Below are positions 42,160 to 52,390 of a DNA stretch of 64,000 nt, in pieces (within the stretch, counting starts at the first letter, position 1; every line of letters begins with the position of its first letter). The position numbers were made by a program, and so were the translations under genes. The DNA is from Mucilaginibacter sp. OK098. Its GTDB lineage: Bacteria > Bacteroidota > Bacteroidia > Sphingobacteriales > Sphingobacteriaceae. The stretch spans positions 680,273-744,272 of the forward strand of contig NZ_FRCM01000003.1 in NCBI RefSeq assembly GCF_900142915.1, given 5' to 3'. Below the pieces are notes generated by a model, which did not search any database, was not told the DNA's origin, and was given only the letters and a program-made list of their open reading frames with translations.

Positions 42160-42167
42160 CAAAGGTA
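42160..42167 (-). promoter_or_regulatory. -7 box of marR
   Basis: Minus-strand TACCTTTG, exact TAnnTTTG, with TTTC 19 bp further upstream in place of TTTG. Confidence 0.45.
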
Positions 42168-42350
42168 TAGACATTTATTCTTTTAAGAAATGGTGTATTA
42201 TCATATTAGCGTAATTGTTTCCTTTTGTTTAATTTAATGTAGCGTTAGATAACGTAAGGTTAACAAAACCATCACTCCCTAATAATATTCTGTTTATGCT
42301 GATATGCGTTTTTTACAGTAAATATTATACAGGTAAAAAACTATCCCCTT

Positions 42351-43742
42351 ATGAAACGTAATCTGCTTTCTTTAAAAACAAACTCCTTCGCGGCGCTCAC
42401 TATTGCAGCGCTGATAGGCTCAACCTTTGCCGGTTGTAAAAAGAACGATAAAAATGAGCCGGGAATTAATAAGGTAAATCACGTGGTGGTTATTTACCTG
42501 GAGAACCACAGCTTTGATAACCTTTATGGACAATTTACAGGCGCAAACGGCTTATCAAATGCTACCGCCGCCAATACTACACAGGTTGATGCTACGGGTA
42601 ACGCCTATGCTTCATTGCCGGCCATTCCGGGCACAAGCGCATTCCCAACCAACCTGGCCAATAATTATTTCAATATAGATCAGTACATCCCCGCCGACCA
42701 GGAAACACCGGATGTTTTGCACCGTTATTACCAGGAGCAAATGCAGATTGATGGCGGTAAAATGGACAAATATGCGGCATATAACAGTAATTCAGCAGGA
42801 TTATCACAGGGTTATTATAAAACCAGTTTATTGCCCTTATTGCCAATGGCCCAGCAATATGTGCTTTGCGATAACTTCTTCCATAGCGCATTCGGTGGTT
42901 CATTCTTAAATCACCAGTGGCTTATTGCTGCTGCAAGTCCTACTTTTCCTAATGCACCAAAGGCACCCAACGTAGTTGCACAAGTTGACGCAAACGGTGT
43001 TGTGACCTCCGATGGCTTTGTTACCCCTGATGGCTTTGTTGTAAATACCAGCTATAGTGTTAATATACCTCACCCTGCTGCAAGTACAAACCCTTCAAGT
43101 AGCGCATATCCGGCTAACCTTATTCCTAACCAAACTAATCCAACCATTGGCGACAGACTAAGCGACAAGAATATTTCATGGGCATGGTATTCAGGTGGCT
43201 GGAATGATGCTATTGCGGGTCATCCCGATCCAACCTTCCAGTTTCATCACCAGCCATTTGCCTATTATGCCAAATATGCCGATGGAACACAAGGCAAAAA
43301 AGATCATTTAAAAGACGAAACTGAATTTATAGCTGCAGCAAAAGCTGGCAGCCTTCCGGCTGTATCATTTATTAAGCCGTTGGGTATTAACAATGAGCAC
43401 CCGGGGTATGCAGCCCTGGCAACTGGTGAAAACCATACTGTGGAATTAATAAATGATGTTTTGAGCGGACCAAATGGCAAAGATGCCGTAATAATTATTA
43501 CCTATGATGAAAACGGCGGTTTCTGGGATCACGTAGCGCCACCGGCTATTGATAAAAAATGGGGCCCAGGCACCCGTGTTCCGGCTATCATCATCTCTCC
43601 TTTTGCAAAAAAGGGTTATGTTGATCATACGCAATATGAAACCGTGGGGATCCTTTCGTTTATCGAGAAAAGATGGGGCTTAACCCCGCTTGCTGATCGT
43701 GATAAAAACGCCAATCCGCTTACCAACGCTTTTAATTTTTAA
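42351..43742 (+). CDS. AcpA/phospholipase C-type phosphoesterase lipoprotein
   Basis: 463 residues. The lipoprotein signal ends in TFAGC (C29). HVVVIYLENHSFDNLYG at about 44-60 is the start of the phosphoesterase (PF04185) domain, with the metal ligands Glu-Asn. FGGSFLNHQWLIAA and TYDENGGFWDHVAPP are later active-site blocks. Family members are acid phosphatases or phospholipases C. A surface role in phosphate scavenging is likely. A hairpin terminator follows and the peroxidase gene begins 280 bp on. Confidence 0.88.
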   Translation: MKRNLLSLKTNSFAALTIAALIGSTFAGCKKNDKNEPGINKVNHVVVIYLENHSFDNLYGQFTGANGLSNATAANTTQVDATGNAYASLPAIPGTSAFPTNLANNYFNIDQYIPADQETPDVLHRYYQEQMQIDGGKMDKYAAYNSNSAGLSQGYYKTSLLPLLPMAQQYVLCDNFFHSAFGGSFLNHQWLIAAASPTFPNAPKAPNVVAQVDANGVVTSDGFVTPDGFVVNTSYSVNIPHPAASTNPSSSAYPANLIPNQTNPTIGDRLSDKNISWAWYSGGWNDAIAGHPDPTFQFHHQPFAYYAKYADGTQGKKDHLKDETEFIAAAKAGSLPAVSFIKPLGINNEHPGYAALATGENHTVELINDVLSGPNGKDAVIIITYDENGGFWDHVAPPAIDKKWGPGTRVPAIIISPFAKKGYVDHTQYETVGILSFIEKRWGLTPLADRDKNANPLTNAFNF

Positions 43743-43792
43743 ACCTTTTCATAGCCTGCTAACCAACAGGCAACATTTTTATTAACACGAAT

Positions 43793-43830
43793 AAAGGGGA
43801 GAGCTGAAGGGCTTCTCCCTTTGTTTATTT
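43793..43830 (+). terminator. Intrinsic terminator after phosphoesterase gene
   Basis: AAAGGGGAGA and TCTCCCTTT pair with one bulge and are followed by a T-rich stretch. Confidence 0.6.
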
Positions 43831-43910
43831 TTTGAAGCTTCAGCTTTCTGTTAAAGTGTTTGAGTAAAGAATATACAGGGGAGACCATCGGAAATGACGA
43901 GAAGACCCGG

Positions 43911-44007
43911 GCGTGAATATCGCGCGCAGATTTTACCAACCCGGTCGACTCAGCTAGCCAGCGGAGGGACCACCCTCCCTTCCGCAAGCCGGAAGAAAGG
44001 AAGGAAG
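43911..44007. repeat. Dispersed repeat family 1, copy B (right half)
   Basis: Shares GTGAATATCGCGCGCA, AACCCGGTC and the CCACCCTCCCTTCCG end with the other copies; GACTCAGCTAGCCAGCGGA matches copy D. The left half is absent. Confidence 0.6.
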
Positions 44008-44022
44008 ACAAATTATTAATTA

Positions 44023-45819
44023 ATGAGGAAATTTATTTTTATACCCCTTTTGATCTTTGCCATTACAGGTTATACGTTTTACGCCTGCAAACCTATTAAC
44101 GCAACGCCAGAGAAGGTAATTGCACAAACACTGCTGACTCAAATTGACAGCTTCTCGGCAGTTAAGAATAAACTGCTGATTACAGCGCAAAGCGGCCGTG
44201 TCAATGAAAAAGAACTACAGCATCAATTTTTGCAACTGCGGCTTGCCTATAAAAAATTTGAGTGGGCTGCCGAATATTTTAACCCGGCGGTAGCCCGGTT
44301 TGTGAACGGGCCACCGGTGCAGGAGGTTGAAATGGTAAGCGGACAGGTATTTGAGCCTGCGGGTTTACAGGTTATTGAAGGCTTGCTGTTTCCAAAATAC
44401 AACATCGATAATAAAAAAGAATTGACCCGCCAGCTTGCATTATTACAGGATGGGTGCGACAAATTTAAAACCTATTATGCCAATATTGATATTTTAGACT
44501 GGCAAGTATTTGATGCCGCAAAGTTAGAAGTTTTCCGGATCCTGGCATTGGGGCTCACGGGCTTTGACAACCCGTTTACCCTGAAAAGCATGCAGGAAGC
44601 GGTGGTAAGCTTAGCGGGTGTAAAAGAGGCCCTTGCCTGGTATGAAGGTAAAGTTGGTGATGAAAATTTGCCGGGGGAGATTGATGCGGCAACACATTAT
44701 CTAAAAAACAACACCAATTTTAACGCTTTTGACAGGGCTGCCTTTATTACGCAATTTGGCAACCCTATTACCACAAGCATTACTAACCTTGAGCAAAAAT
44801 TAAAGATCCAAATCACCAGGTATAACCGTTTACTTAACCAGGATGCCAAAACCCTTTTCGATAGGGATGCCTTTAACGTGAACGCTTATGCACCTGATCC
44901 GGAAAGCTTTTCGACGGAGAAAAAGGTGGCTTTGGGGCGGGTTCTTTTTGCAGATCCTATCCTGTCGGGAGATAATAAAAGGAGCTGCCAGTCCTGTCAT
45001 CAGCCTGAAAAAGCATTTACGGACGGAATGGTGAAAAACACAATGATTGGCAGTAAACAATTGCTTAGAAGGAACACACCTACTTTAATAAATGCGGCAT
45101 TACAGGCATCGCAGTTTTACGACCTCCGCGCCAAAACGTTAGAAGACCAGGCGATAAGCGTTGTACAAAACAAGGAGGAAATGCATGGCTCTATGGCTGT
45201 GGCTGTTAACGGCCTTTGGCAAAACAAGGGTTATCGGGCGCTGTTTTCGGCGGCTTTTCAGAAAAAGAACAGGACCGGCATAGATACGCTTGAGGTAATG
45301 AATGCCCTTGGTTCCTATGTGCGCAGCTTAACTTTACTTAACAGCCGCTTTGACGAGTATATGCGGGGAAATAAAACCGCCATGAACCAGCAGGAAATTA
45401 ATGGCTTTAACCTGTTTATGGGGAAAGCCAAATGTGCCACCTGCCATTATATGCCGCTTTTTAACGGGTCGTTCCCGCCGAGGTACGTGCTGATTGAAAG
45501 CGAGGTTATTGGCGTGCCGCAAACTACTACAAAAGCTGCAATTGATACCGATATGGGCAGGTATAACCAATTAAAGATAAACGCTTTTAAACACGCTTTC
45601 AAAATAACCACGGTACGCAATGCCGCACGCACCGCGCCATATATGCATAACGGCGTATTTACCACCTTGCAGCAGGTGATGGATTTTTATAATAAAGGCG
45701 GAGGCGCCGGTTTAGGCTATAAAGTTGATAACCAGACGCTGGCTGCTGACAAGCTGAACTTAACCGATAAGGAAAGTGCGGAAGTGATTGCGTTTATTAA
45801 GAGCTTGGATAGTAAGTGA
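44023..45819 (+). CDS. Di-heme cytochrome c peroxidase/MauG-like protein with imelysin-like N-terminus
   Basis: 598 residues. A signal/lipobox-like start (GYTFYAC) is followed by about 230 mostly helical residues resembling imelysin-like proteins (FLQLRLAYKKFEWAAEYF; GLQVIEGLLFPKY). The peroxidase part starts near 280 with two heme c sites: CQSCH at 322-326 and CATCH at 471-475. It carries the usual FADPILSGDNKRSCQ and AARTAPYMHNG blocks. It should oxidise a substrate or reduce H2O2 in the periplasm. The N-terminal fusion may bind metal or a partner. Confidence 0.88.
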   Translation: MRKFIFIPLLIFAITGYTFYACKPINATPEKVIAQTLLTQIDSFSAVKNKLLITAQSGRVNEKELQHQFLQLRLAYKKFEWAAEYFNPAVARFVNGPPVQEVEMVSGQVFEPAGLQVIEGLLFPKYNIDNKKELTRQLALLQDGCDKFKTYYANIDILDWQVFDAAKLEVFRILALGLTGFDNPFTLKSMQEAVVSLAGVKEALAWYEGKVGDENLPGEIDAATHYLKNNTNFNAFDRAAFITQFGNPITTSITNLEQKLKIQITRYNRLLNQDAKTLFDRDAFNVNAYAPDPESFSTEKKVALGRVLFADPILSGDNKRSCQSCHQPEKAFTDGMVKNTMIGSKQLLRRNTPTLINAALQASQFYDLRAKTLEDQAISVVQNKEEMHGSMAVAVNGLWQNKGYRALFSAAFQKKNRTGIDTLEVMNALGSYVRSLTLLNSRFDEYMRGNKTAMNQQEINGFNLFMGKAKCATCHYMPLFNGSFPPRYVLIESEVIGVPQTTTKAAIDTDMGRYNQLKINAFKHAFKITTVRNAARTAPYMHNGVFTTLQQVMDFYNKGGGAGLGYKVDNQTLAADKLNLTDKESAEVIAFIKSLDSK

Positions 45820-45909
45820 ACCGGGATTTGGGGGATTTTCTGATGCTTTGATCAGGGTAATCCCTTAATCCTAATAATCATGGTTCAAAAAAAGCGTCGG
45901 GCGTTATAT

Positions 45910-48447
45910 TTAAATAATTTCCCCTGCCTTGTATGGCACTATAAATGTTTGTTTTACGCGGGTGGATACATTTAAATAATAGGTCCAGATAGCGGCAACA
46001 ATTACTGCCTTTATAATTTGCTTAACTCCATGATTTGAGAAATCATTTTGAACAAATGCGTTAAAGAAGTACTCCAAAAAAAGGAATGCAACCATAAACA
46101 CATAATACATTTTTATATAGTGCGGGGTAATATCTCTTTTTTTGAACATAAGCACCATGCAGAAAACAGAAAAGCATATAAGCGAGATATATCCTGTTAC
46201 ATCAAATACCAGGAAAGCCTTGTGCATTTTGCTAACCGTGCCGGTATTAATAGAATCCCAGTGGCTTGTGCTGTAAAAACCCTCATCTACTAAATAATTT
46301 ATAATGCCCAGCGCGGTTGAGATCAACACGATAACAAGCCAAATAAGCCAGCCGCCCAGTGCAGGGGCTTGTGTTAAATATTGGAGCTGCGTTGTCTCTT
46401 TTTTAAAGATCTTTAATCCGCCATAAGCAAAACCGCAACCTATAATTATAGTAATTATCAGCATTAAATAATTTAGCCGGAACGGTACTTTCTTAAGATC
46501 AGGAATGTAATAAAAGCTGAACTCGAGCTTATCATTTTTCAGATCTTTAACATCCTTTTTAAAATCTGATAGTTGGTTTATGGGAATATAATTTCTAAGG
46601 TAAGTAAACCGGTATCGTAAAGTGAGGTCGGTACCCGAAACTGTTTTATCACCAATAAATTTATATGCATCCCGGCTGATCTCATCATGTCCATTGTTCA
46701 TATCCCAGCCATACGGCAGGTTAATTTTAACGGTATAGTCCGTGTTGTATGGATACGTTACTGAAACCGGGGTGTTTACCTGGCCATTTACGTCTGGCAA
46801 CTGGCGCGAGATATCATCTGCATAAAAATCAGCCGTATACTTCCTGTTAACGGAATCGCGTTTAAAAAAATTGGTTATCTTATAGCTTTCAATAGTAGTA
46901 AGCTCATTTTTTGATTGATCGTCTTTTATAATGATCGAATCTGCTGCTTCAATTTTGTTATAGGTTTTTGAGTAATACTCCAGGTAGCCTTTCTCTAGCT
47001 GGGCTATCCCTGTTGAAGCAATTTCATCTCTTATATCATCTGCCCTGTCAAGTGTATATGTTGAAGTAACTTTAAATTTAACCACGGCAGATTCATCTTT
47101 GATATCGTATTTTTCAACAATGGTTGCTTTGCCGGTTTTTGATTGTTTTATAGCTGTAAGGCTATTGCCGCCTGCCTTTAAAACCAGGGCTTTAAGATAA
47201 GGCGGAAAATAAAGATCGGTTCCTTTTCCCCGTTGGTTTGACATGGTGGCATCAACCCATACTTGTTTTCCATTTACGATAGCAACTACCACGGCATGAT
47301 CAAATATTGAGGGTGAGGGAATATATCCATCTATTTTATCAAGCAGATCGGTATTCAATAACGCCATGTGCGCCTCAATTCCACCTGCATTCAGGATGGA
47401 GGCCAGCAACAGCGCTTTATCTTTACAATCGCCATAGCGTTGTTTAAACACTTTAGCAGGCGTATTGGCTTTGTGCGAATACGGGCCGGTTTCAATGCCC
47501 ATATACCTAACCTCGTCCTGTACCAGCATTACTGCAGCCCTAAAAAACTTCTCTTTATTATTTCCGTATTGCTTTTGCAGGTTTGTAACGCTATCTGCCA
47601 GCTCGCTGGTAAATGAGGTTTGGATTGGGTTTATTTTTAGCCCCCAATCAATTACCTCTCGCCAGTTGTTATATTCGCTGATCTGCGCATGTGCATACTG
47701 GTTAACCCATTTTGGCTGTAATTTATTTGTTGAGATGCCAGGCACCTGGAAATCTTCCCACTCATAGCGTTTGAGCCCAGCGGCAACCGATACTTTAGGT
47801 TGCGACAGCAGGTTATAGCATTTGATATTCATGCTCCTTTCGGCCGAGAACAGCAGCGTGGTGTATTGATGCACGATAAGGTCAGATCCCTGGAAATAAA
47901 TGCTCCGGGCAAATTTATCATTGAAGATGGGGTTTCTGCCCGTAACGGTATATGAATATTCTATCCGGTCGCCTTTGCGGATATCGGGCAGGATATATTT
48001 TGCTGAATAGGTGCCGTTGTAAATAAATTTGTCGAGCTCGCTTTCATCCGGCAGCATTTTAAACGCGGTTAAATTTAGCCGGTTTTGCGGCTTGTTATTG
48101 CGCCATACCGTTAGTTCATGAAAATCCAGTCTTTCAAAAGAAGGATCGAAACTTACGGAAACTTCGGAGTTGCTTTGTACACCCGATTCTGAAACTATAG
48201 CAGTAATAATATGATTGTAGGTTGCTTTTTCTTCTACGTTAACCTGCTCCTCAACAAGCTCGCCATAGGCCCCGTTGCGGATATTTCTTTCCGGCGGTTT
48301 TTTATCATAAGGTTTGCATCCCGAAATCCATGCCGGTTTAGGGCTTTTATGAATAACAGGTGCGTTGGTTTGTGCGTTTGCACAGTTAAAAGCAATAATA
48401 AACAGGCCAAACAGGAAATTAATTACGGGGATAAGAGGCTTTTGCAT
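45910..48447 (-). CDS. DUF3857 / transglutaminase-like membrane protein
   Basis: 845 residues. A signal peptide ends near NAQT. Residues about 70-280 form the DUF3857 domain (KATYNHIITAIVSESGVQ). The transglutaminase-like core follows with the triad RYGDCKDKALLL (Cys, about 340), FDHAVVVAIV (His) and WVDAT (Asp). A DUF2569-like membrane part at about 660-835 has five to six helices. The triad is complete, so proteolytic or cross-linking activity is possible; no substrate is known. Monocistronic. Confidence 0.9.
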   Translation of the reverse strand: MQKPLIPVINFLFGLFIIAFNCANAQTNAPVIHKSPKPAWISGCKPYDKKPPERNIRNGAYGELVEEQVNVEEKATYNHIITAIVSESGVQSNSEVSVSFDPSFERLDFHELTVWRNNKPQNRLNLTAFKMLPDESELDKFIYNGTYSAKYILPDIRKGDRIEYSYTVTGRNPIFNDKFARSIYFQGSDLIVHQYTTLLFSAERSMNIKCYNLLSQPKVSVAAGLKRYEWEDFQVPGISTNKLQPKWVNQYAHAQISEYNNWREVIDWGLKINPIQTSFTSELADSVTNLQKQYGNNKEKFFRAAVMLVQDEVRYMGIETGPYSHKANTPAKVFKQRYGDCKDKALLLASILNAGGIEAHMALLNTDLLDKIDGYIPSPSIFDHAVVVAIVNGKQVWVDATMSNQRGKGTDLYFPPYLKALVLKAGGNSLTAIKQSKTGKATIVEKYDIKDESAVVKFKVTSTYTLDRADDIRDEIASTGIAQLEKGYLEYYSKTYNKIEAADSIIIKDDQSKNELTTIESYKITNFFKRDSVNRKYTADFYADDISRQLPDVNGQVNTPVSVTYPYNTDYTVKINLPYGWDMNNGHDEISRDAYKFIGDKTVSGTDLTLRYRFTYLRNYIPINQLSDFKKDVKDLKNDKLEFSFYYIPDLKKVPFRLNYLMLIITIIIGCGFAYGGLKIFKKETTQLQYLTQAPALGGWLIWLVIVLISTALGIINYLVDEGFYSTSHWDSINTGTVSKMHKAFLVFDVTGYISLICFSVFCMVLMFKKRDITPHYIKMYYVFMVAFLFLEYFFNAFVQNDFSNHGVKQIIKAVIVAAIWTYYLNVSTRVKQTFIVPYKAGEII

Positions 48448-48612
48448 TTGGAGATGAATGTAAAAAAAGATTGTGAATTTAGTGCGATTTTAGGGATACC
48501 TTTCGCTTTTTAATGATTAAAAAACTGTCATCATGTTTTTCAAATCTAAAAAATCCTGGTTTCATATGATATTTGCAGTATTTTCGTTTAATACGCTATA
48601 TTGTGTGGGAAT

Positions 48613-51600
48613 ATGAACACTACCGATAATTATGAGCTCTTAATAGATAAGATCAACATCTTTATCCGGAAATACTATTTCAATAACTTTTTGCGGGGAT
48701 TGATATTTTTGGGCGCAGGCATCTTCTCGGCCTATGTGGTGATCACCCTGAGCGAATATTTCGGAAACTTTAATATTCTTTTCCGCACGTTGCTGTTTTA
48801 TTTATTTATAGTACTGAATATTGGGCTGATTGCCTGGCTGATCATCCCATCTTTATTAGCCTGGCTTAAGCTGGGTAAATCTTTAACGCATGATGAGGCT
48901 GCTGAAATTATCGGCAAGCATTTTAACGATGTGCATGATAAGCTGCTGAATACCCTTCAGCTTAAAAAACAGGCGGGCGAAGATGTGCAGCACCGGGCGC
49001 TTATTGAAGCCAGCATCAACCAAAAAATAGAAACTTTAAAACCTGTTAGTTTTCCATCGGCCATAAACCTGAAGGAGAACCGTAAATATTTAAAGTGGAT
49101 CTTGTTCCCGGCCGGGGTGATCTGCATTATTGCTTTTGCAGCGCCATCCATTTTAACTGAAAGCACCAAAAGGCTCATCAGGCATAATGAGTATTTTGTG
49201 CCCATTGCACCGTTTAGCTTTATCGTCCAAAATAAAACATTGTCGGTTGTGCAGGGTGAGGATCTGAAGCTGGACTTGAGGCTTGAGGGTGATAAGCTGC
49301 CTGCCGATGTGTATGTTGAAACTGCCAACACCACTTTTAAGCTGGATAAAGAAAATATCACCAAATTTCATTACCTGTTTACTAACCTGCAGCAAAACAC
49401 CGCCTTTAAATTAACAGCCAATGGCTTTACATCAGCGCCATATGAAATAAAGGTTAACCTGCGCCCGGCGTTGCTGCATTTTGATGTGGCTTTGAATTAC
49501 CCGGCTTATCTGCATAAAAAAAATGAAACTTTAAAAAATGCAGGCGATTTAACCATCCCCGCAGGTACTTTTGTTACCTGGAGCCTGCATACCCAAAATG
49601 CAACGGCACTGTTGTTTAACATGAATGGCGCAGGCGGCAGCGTAACTTCAACCGTGCCTGATGTATTTGAACACAGGGAAAAGATCATTAAAAACAGCAT
49701 CTATAAAATAACGCCCGTAAATACGCAGGTAAACCACAGCGACTCGGCCAGCTATCGCGTTAATGTGATCACGGATGAAATGCCATCCATCCTGGTACAA
49801 GAAAAACAGGACTCGGTAAGCTTGAAAACACTTTATTTTAACGGGCGCATCCAGGATGATCATGGGTTTTCGGCTTTGACCTTTCATTATGCGGTTGGGG
49901 CGCCCGGGGATAAGGCAAATGTGAAAAATTATAGCAAGCCGGTTAAAGCCGACTTGGCGCAGACACAAGCCGACTTCTTTTACTTTTGGAACCTGAAAGA
50001 CCTGGGCATAAAACCCGGCGACCAGGTTACTTATTATTTTGAGATTGCGGATAATGATGAGGTGAACGGGCCGAAAAAGGTGCGGTCGCCGGAGCGGACG
50101 CTGAACATTCCGGATGCTAAGGAGCTGAACGAGCAACTGAATGCCGGCACGCAGGCCATCAAACAAAAAATGGAATCGGCAATTAAATTAGCGGGGCAGA
50201 TAGAAAAGGATTCGCAAAAGCTTAACCAGCTGCTGCTGAATAAAAACACGCTCTCGTTTGATGAGAAAAAACAGATTGAAGACCTCTTACAAAAACGTAA
50301 AGACCTGAACGACCTGGTAAAAGAGGTACAGGCAGATAACAAAAAGAACCAGTACAATCGCCAGGAAAACCAGCAACAGGACAAGGACCTTACCGACAAG
50401 CAAAAGCAAATGGACCAGCTGTTGAGCAACGTTCTTGACCCTAAAACGCAGGAAATGCTGCAGCGCCTGCAGGAAATGATGGAGCAGGAGCAAAAAGAAG
50501 GTACAAGAGACGAGTTGCAGAAAATGCAGGGCGACAACAAATCGTTAAAAAAGGAGCTGGACCGCATGCTGGAGCTTTATAAAAAGCTGGACTTTGAACA
50601 AAAGCTGAATCAGAATGTTGACCAGCTTAATAAACTGGCGGATCGGCAGCAAAAACTGTCGGACCAGGGGCAGCAGCCAAATGCCGATAAGCAGGGATTG
50701 CAAAAAGAGCAACAAAAGCTGAACAATGATTTCCAGGATATTAAAAAATCATTGGACGACCTGCAAAAAACAAACGAACAGGCCGAACATAAACAACCGT
50801 TTGAGGATCCAAAGAAGGAAGAACAAAGCATTGAGCAGCAAATGGAAAAAAGCAGCGATGAGCTGAAAAAGAACGACACGAAAAAAGCAGCGCAACCGCA
50901 AAAGCAGGCCGCTAAAGAAATGAAGCAGCTGGCTGATAAAATGCAGCAAAAGGAATCGGAGGGGCAAGAGAGCGAGAATGCGGTTGATGCGCAGCAATTA
51001 CGCGAATTGTTAAAAAACCTGGTTAATAGTTCATTTGAACAAGAGAGGGTGATGCAGACGCTGAAAACGACGAATCCGACAGATCCGAACTATATTAAAC
51101 TGGCGCAGGATCAAAAAAACATAAAGGATAACCTGAAAACAGCGGAAGACAGTTTGTATGCTTTGAGCAGGCGCATTCCACAGATCCAGAGCACGGTTAA
51201 CACGGAGGTTACCTGCATAAACAGCCACATTGACGAGGCCCTTGAAAACCTGGGCGACAGGCGCACGGCAGAAGCCACTCGAAACCAGCAATATGCCATG
51301 ACCAGCATGAATAACCTGGCCCTGCTGCTAAGCGAAGCGCTTGACCAGCTGCAGAATATGCAGAAAAAAGGAAAGAGCGGTAAAGGGAAAGGAAAGCAGC
51401 AATCAGTATCCCAACTGGCTAAAATGCAGCAGCAGCTAAACCAAAATATGCAGAAGGCAAGGGAGCAAATGCAGCAAGGAAGCATGGGGGGAAACAAGGG
51501 AAAGGGCCAAAATGGAAATAATGGTAGTAATGGTAATATGAGCGAACAATTAGCTAAATTAGCCCGTCAGCAACAACAGATCAGGGAGGCGTTACAGCAA

Positions 51601-51966
51601 ATAAACCGCGAAGAAAACAAGGACGGAACGGGCGGTTTAGGGAATTTGGATAAAATTTCGAAAGAAATGGAACAAACTGAGCGTGATCTCGTAAACAGGA
51701 GAATAACGGAGGATGCCATTAAGCGGCAGCAGCAAATTCAGACCCGGTTATTAGAGGCTGAAAAGGCAGAACAGGAGCGGGAACAGGATCAGCAGCGCGA
51801 AAGCAAAGCGGGCAAAGATGTTCCTCCGGGATATATAAAAGCATTGCAGGAATACCAGCAGGCCAAAGAAAAACAAACAGAACAGGTGCGGACCGTTCCG
51901 CCCGAATTAAATTTTTATTATAAATCAAAAATAAAATCATACTTTGATCTACTCAACGCAAAATGA
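48613..51966 (+). CDS. DUF4175 membrane protein
   Basis: 1,117 residues from the ATG at 48613; a TTG start at 48601 would add four residues and is less likely. Hydrophobic segments lie at about 28-50, 58-85 and 155-172, with the DUF4175 N-terminus between. A beta-rich periplasmic region spans about 180-480. The last 600 residues are a very long Gln/Lys/Glu coiled coil with low-complexity QQ and GNNG runs. Function is unknown. It is always found with the ATPase and ybeY that follow (2 bp and 1-bp overlap), suggesting coupling to envelope or ribosome quality control. Confidence 0.88.
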   Translation: MNTTDNYELLIDKINIFIRKYYFNNFLRGLIFLGAGIFSAYVVITLSEYFGNFNILFRTLLFYLFIVLNIGLIAWLIIPSLLAWLKLGKSLTHDEAAEIIGKHFNDVHDKLLNTLQLKKQAGEDVQHRALIEASINQKIETLKPVSFPSAINLKENRKYLKWILFPAGVICIIAFAAPSILTESTKRLIRHNEYFVPIAPFSFIVQNKTLSVVQGEDLKLDLRLEGDKLPADVYVETANTTFKLDKENITKFHYLFTNLQQNTAFKLTANGFTSAPYEIKVNLRPALLHFDVALNYPAYLHKKNETLKNAGDLTIPAGTFVTWSLHTQNATALLFNMNGAGGSVTSTVPDVFEHREKIIKNSIYKITPVNTQVNHSDSASYRVNVITDEMPSILVQEKQDSVSLKTLYFNGRIQDDHGFSALTFHYAVGAPGDKANVKNYSKPVKADLAQTQADFFYFWNLKDLGIKPGDQVTYYFEIADNDEVNGPKKVRSPERTLNIPDAKELNEQLNAGTQAIKQKMESAIKLAGQIEKDSQKLNQLLLNKNTLSFDEKKQIEDLLQKRKDLNDLVKEVQADNKKNQYNRQENQQQDKDLTDKQKQMDQLLSNVLDPKTQEMLQRLQEMMEQEQKEGTRDELQKMQGDNKSLKKELDRMLELYKKLDFEQKLNQNVDQLNKLADRQQKLSDQGQQPNADKQGLQKEQQKLNNDFQDIKKSLDDLQKTNEQAEHKQPFEDPKKEEQSIEQQMEKSSDELKKNDTKKAAQPQKQAAKEMKQLADKMQQKESEGQESENAVDAQQLRELLKNLVNSSFEQERVMQTLKTTNPTDPNYIKLAQDQKNIKDNLKTAEDSLYALSRRIPQIQSTVNTEVTCINSHIDEALENLGDRRTAEATRNQQYAMTSMNNLALLLSEALDQLQNMQKKGKSGKGKGKQQSVSQLAKMQQQLNQNMQKAREQMQQGSMGGNKGKGQNGNNGSNGNMSEQLAKLARQQQQIREALQQINREENKDGTGGLGNLDKISKEMEQTERDLVNRRITEDAIKRQQQIQTRLLEAEKAEQEREQDQQRESKAGKDVPPGYIKALQEYQQAKEKQTEQVRTVPPELNFYYKSKIKSYFDLLNAK

Positions 51967-51967
51967 C

Positions 51968-52390
51968 ATGGACCAATCAAATGTTCAAGCAAGTGAACTG
52001 TACACTTTACAGCTTCCTTCAAAACAAGAAAGCATAACTTTGCTGGAGAATTTGATAGAAGAGATTGCCGATAAACACAACATAAGTGAAGACACCTTCG
52101 CTAACATGATGACATGCCTTAGCGAAGCCGCCAACAATGCTATTACCCACGGCAACAAGCTTGACGAAAGTAAAAAAGTTATTGTGAACGCCGATGTTGA
52201 AGGCCGCCGCATTATATGGACAGTTACTGACGAAGGCAATGGCTTTGACTATAACAACCTGCCTGACCCAACAGCTCCCGAAAACCTGGAGAACCTTACC
52301 GGCCGCGGTGTGTTTATTTTAAAACACCTGGCAGACCAATGCATATTTAACACCAAAGGAAATGAAGTTGAACTTCACTTTAAGATCTAA
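51968..52390 (+). CDS. RsbW-like ATP-binding (HATPase) protein
   Basis: 140 residues from the ATG at 51968; the longer frame from 51944 starts inside the DUF4175 gene. The GHKL ATPase blocks are present: CLSEAANNAITHGN (N-box), VTDEGNGFDYNNLP (G1) and GRGVFILKHLAD (G2). It resembles anti-sigma/serine kinases such as RsbW and SpoIIAB. No anti-anti-sigma partner is adjacent. It is translationally coupled with neighbours on both sides. Confidence 0.88.
   Translation: MDQSNVQASELYTLQLPSKQESITLLENLIEEIADKHNISEDTFANMMTCLSEAANNAITHGNKLDESKKVIVNADVEGRRIIWTVTDEGNGFDYNNLPDPTAPENLENLTGRGVFILKHLADQCIFNTKGNEVELHFKI

Noticed and set aside
50034..50997. Several long minus-strand frames rich in Ser, Phe, Cys and Leu
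   Set aside because: Antisense shadows of the Gln/Lys/Glu coiled coil of the DUF4175 gene; the composition is a codon-bias artefact.
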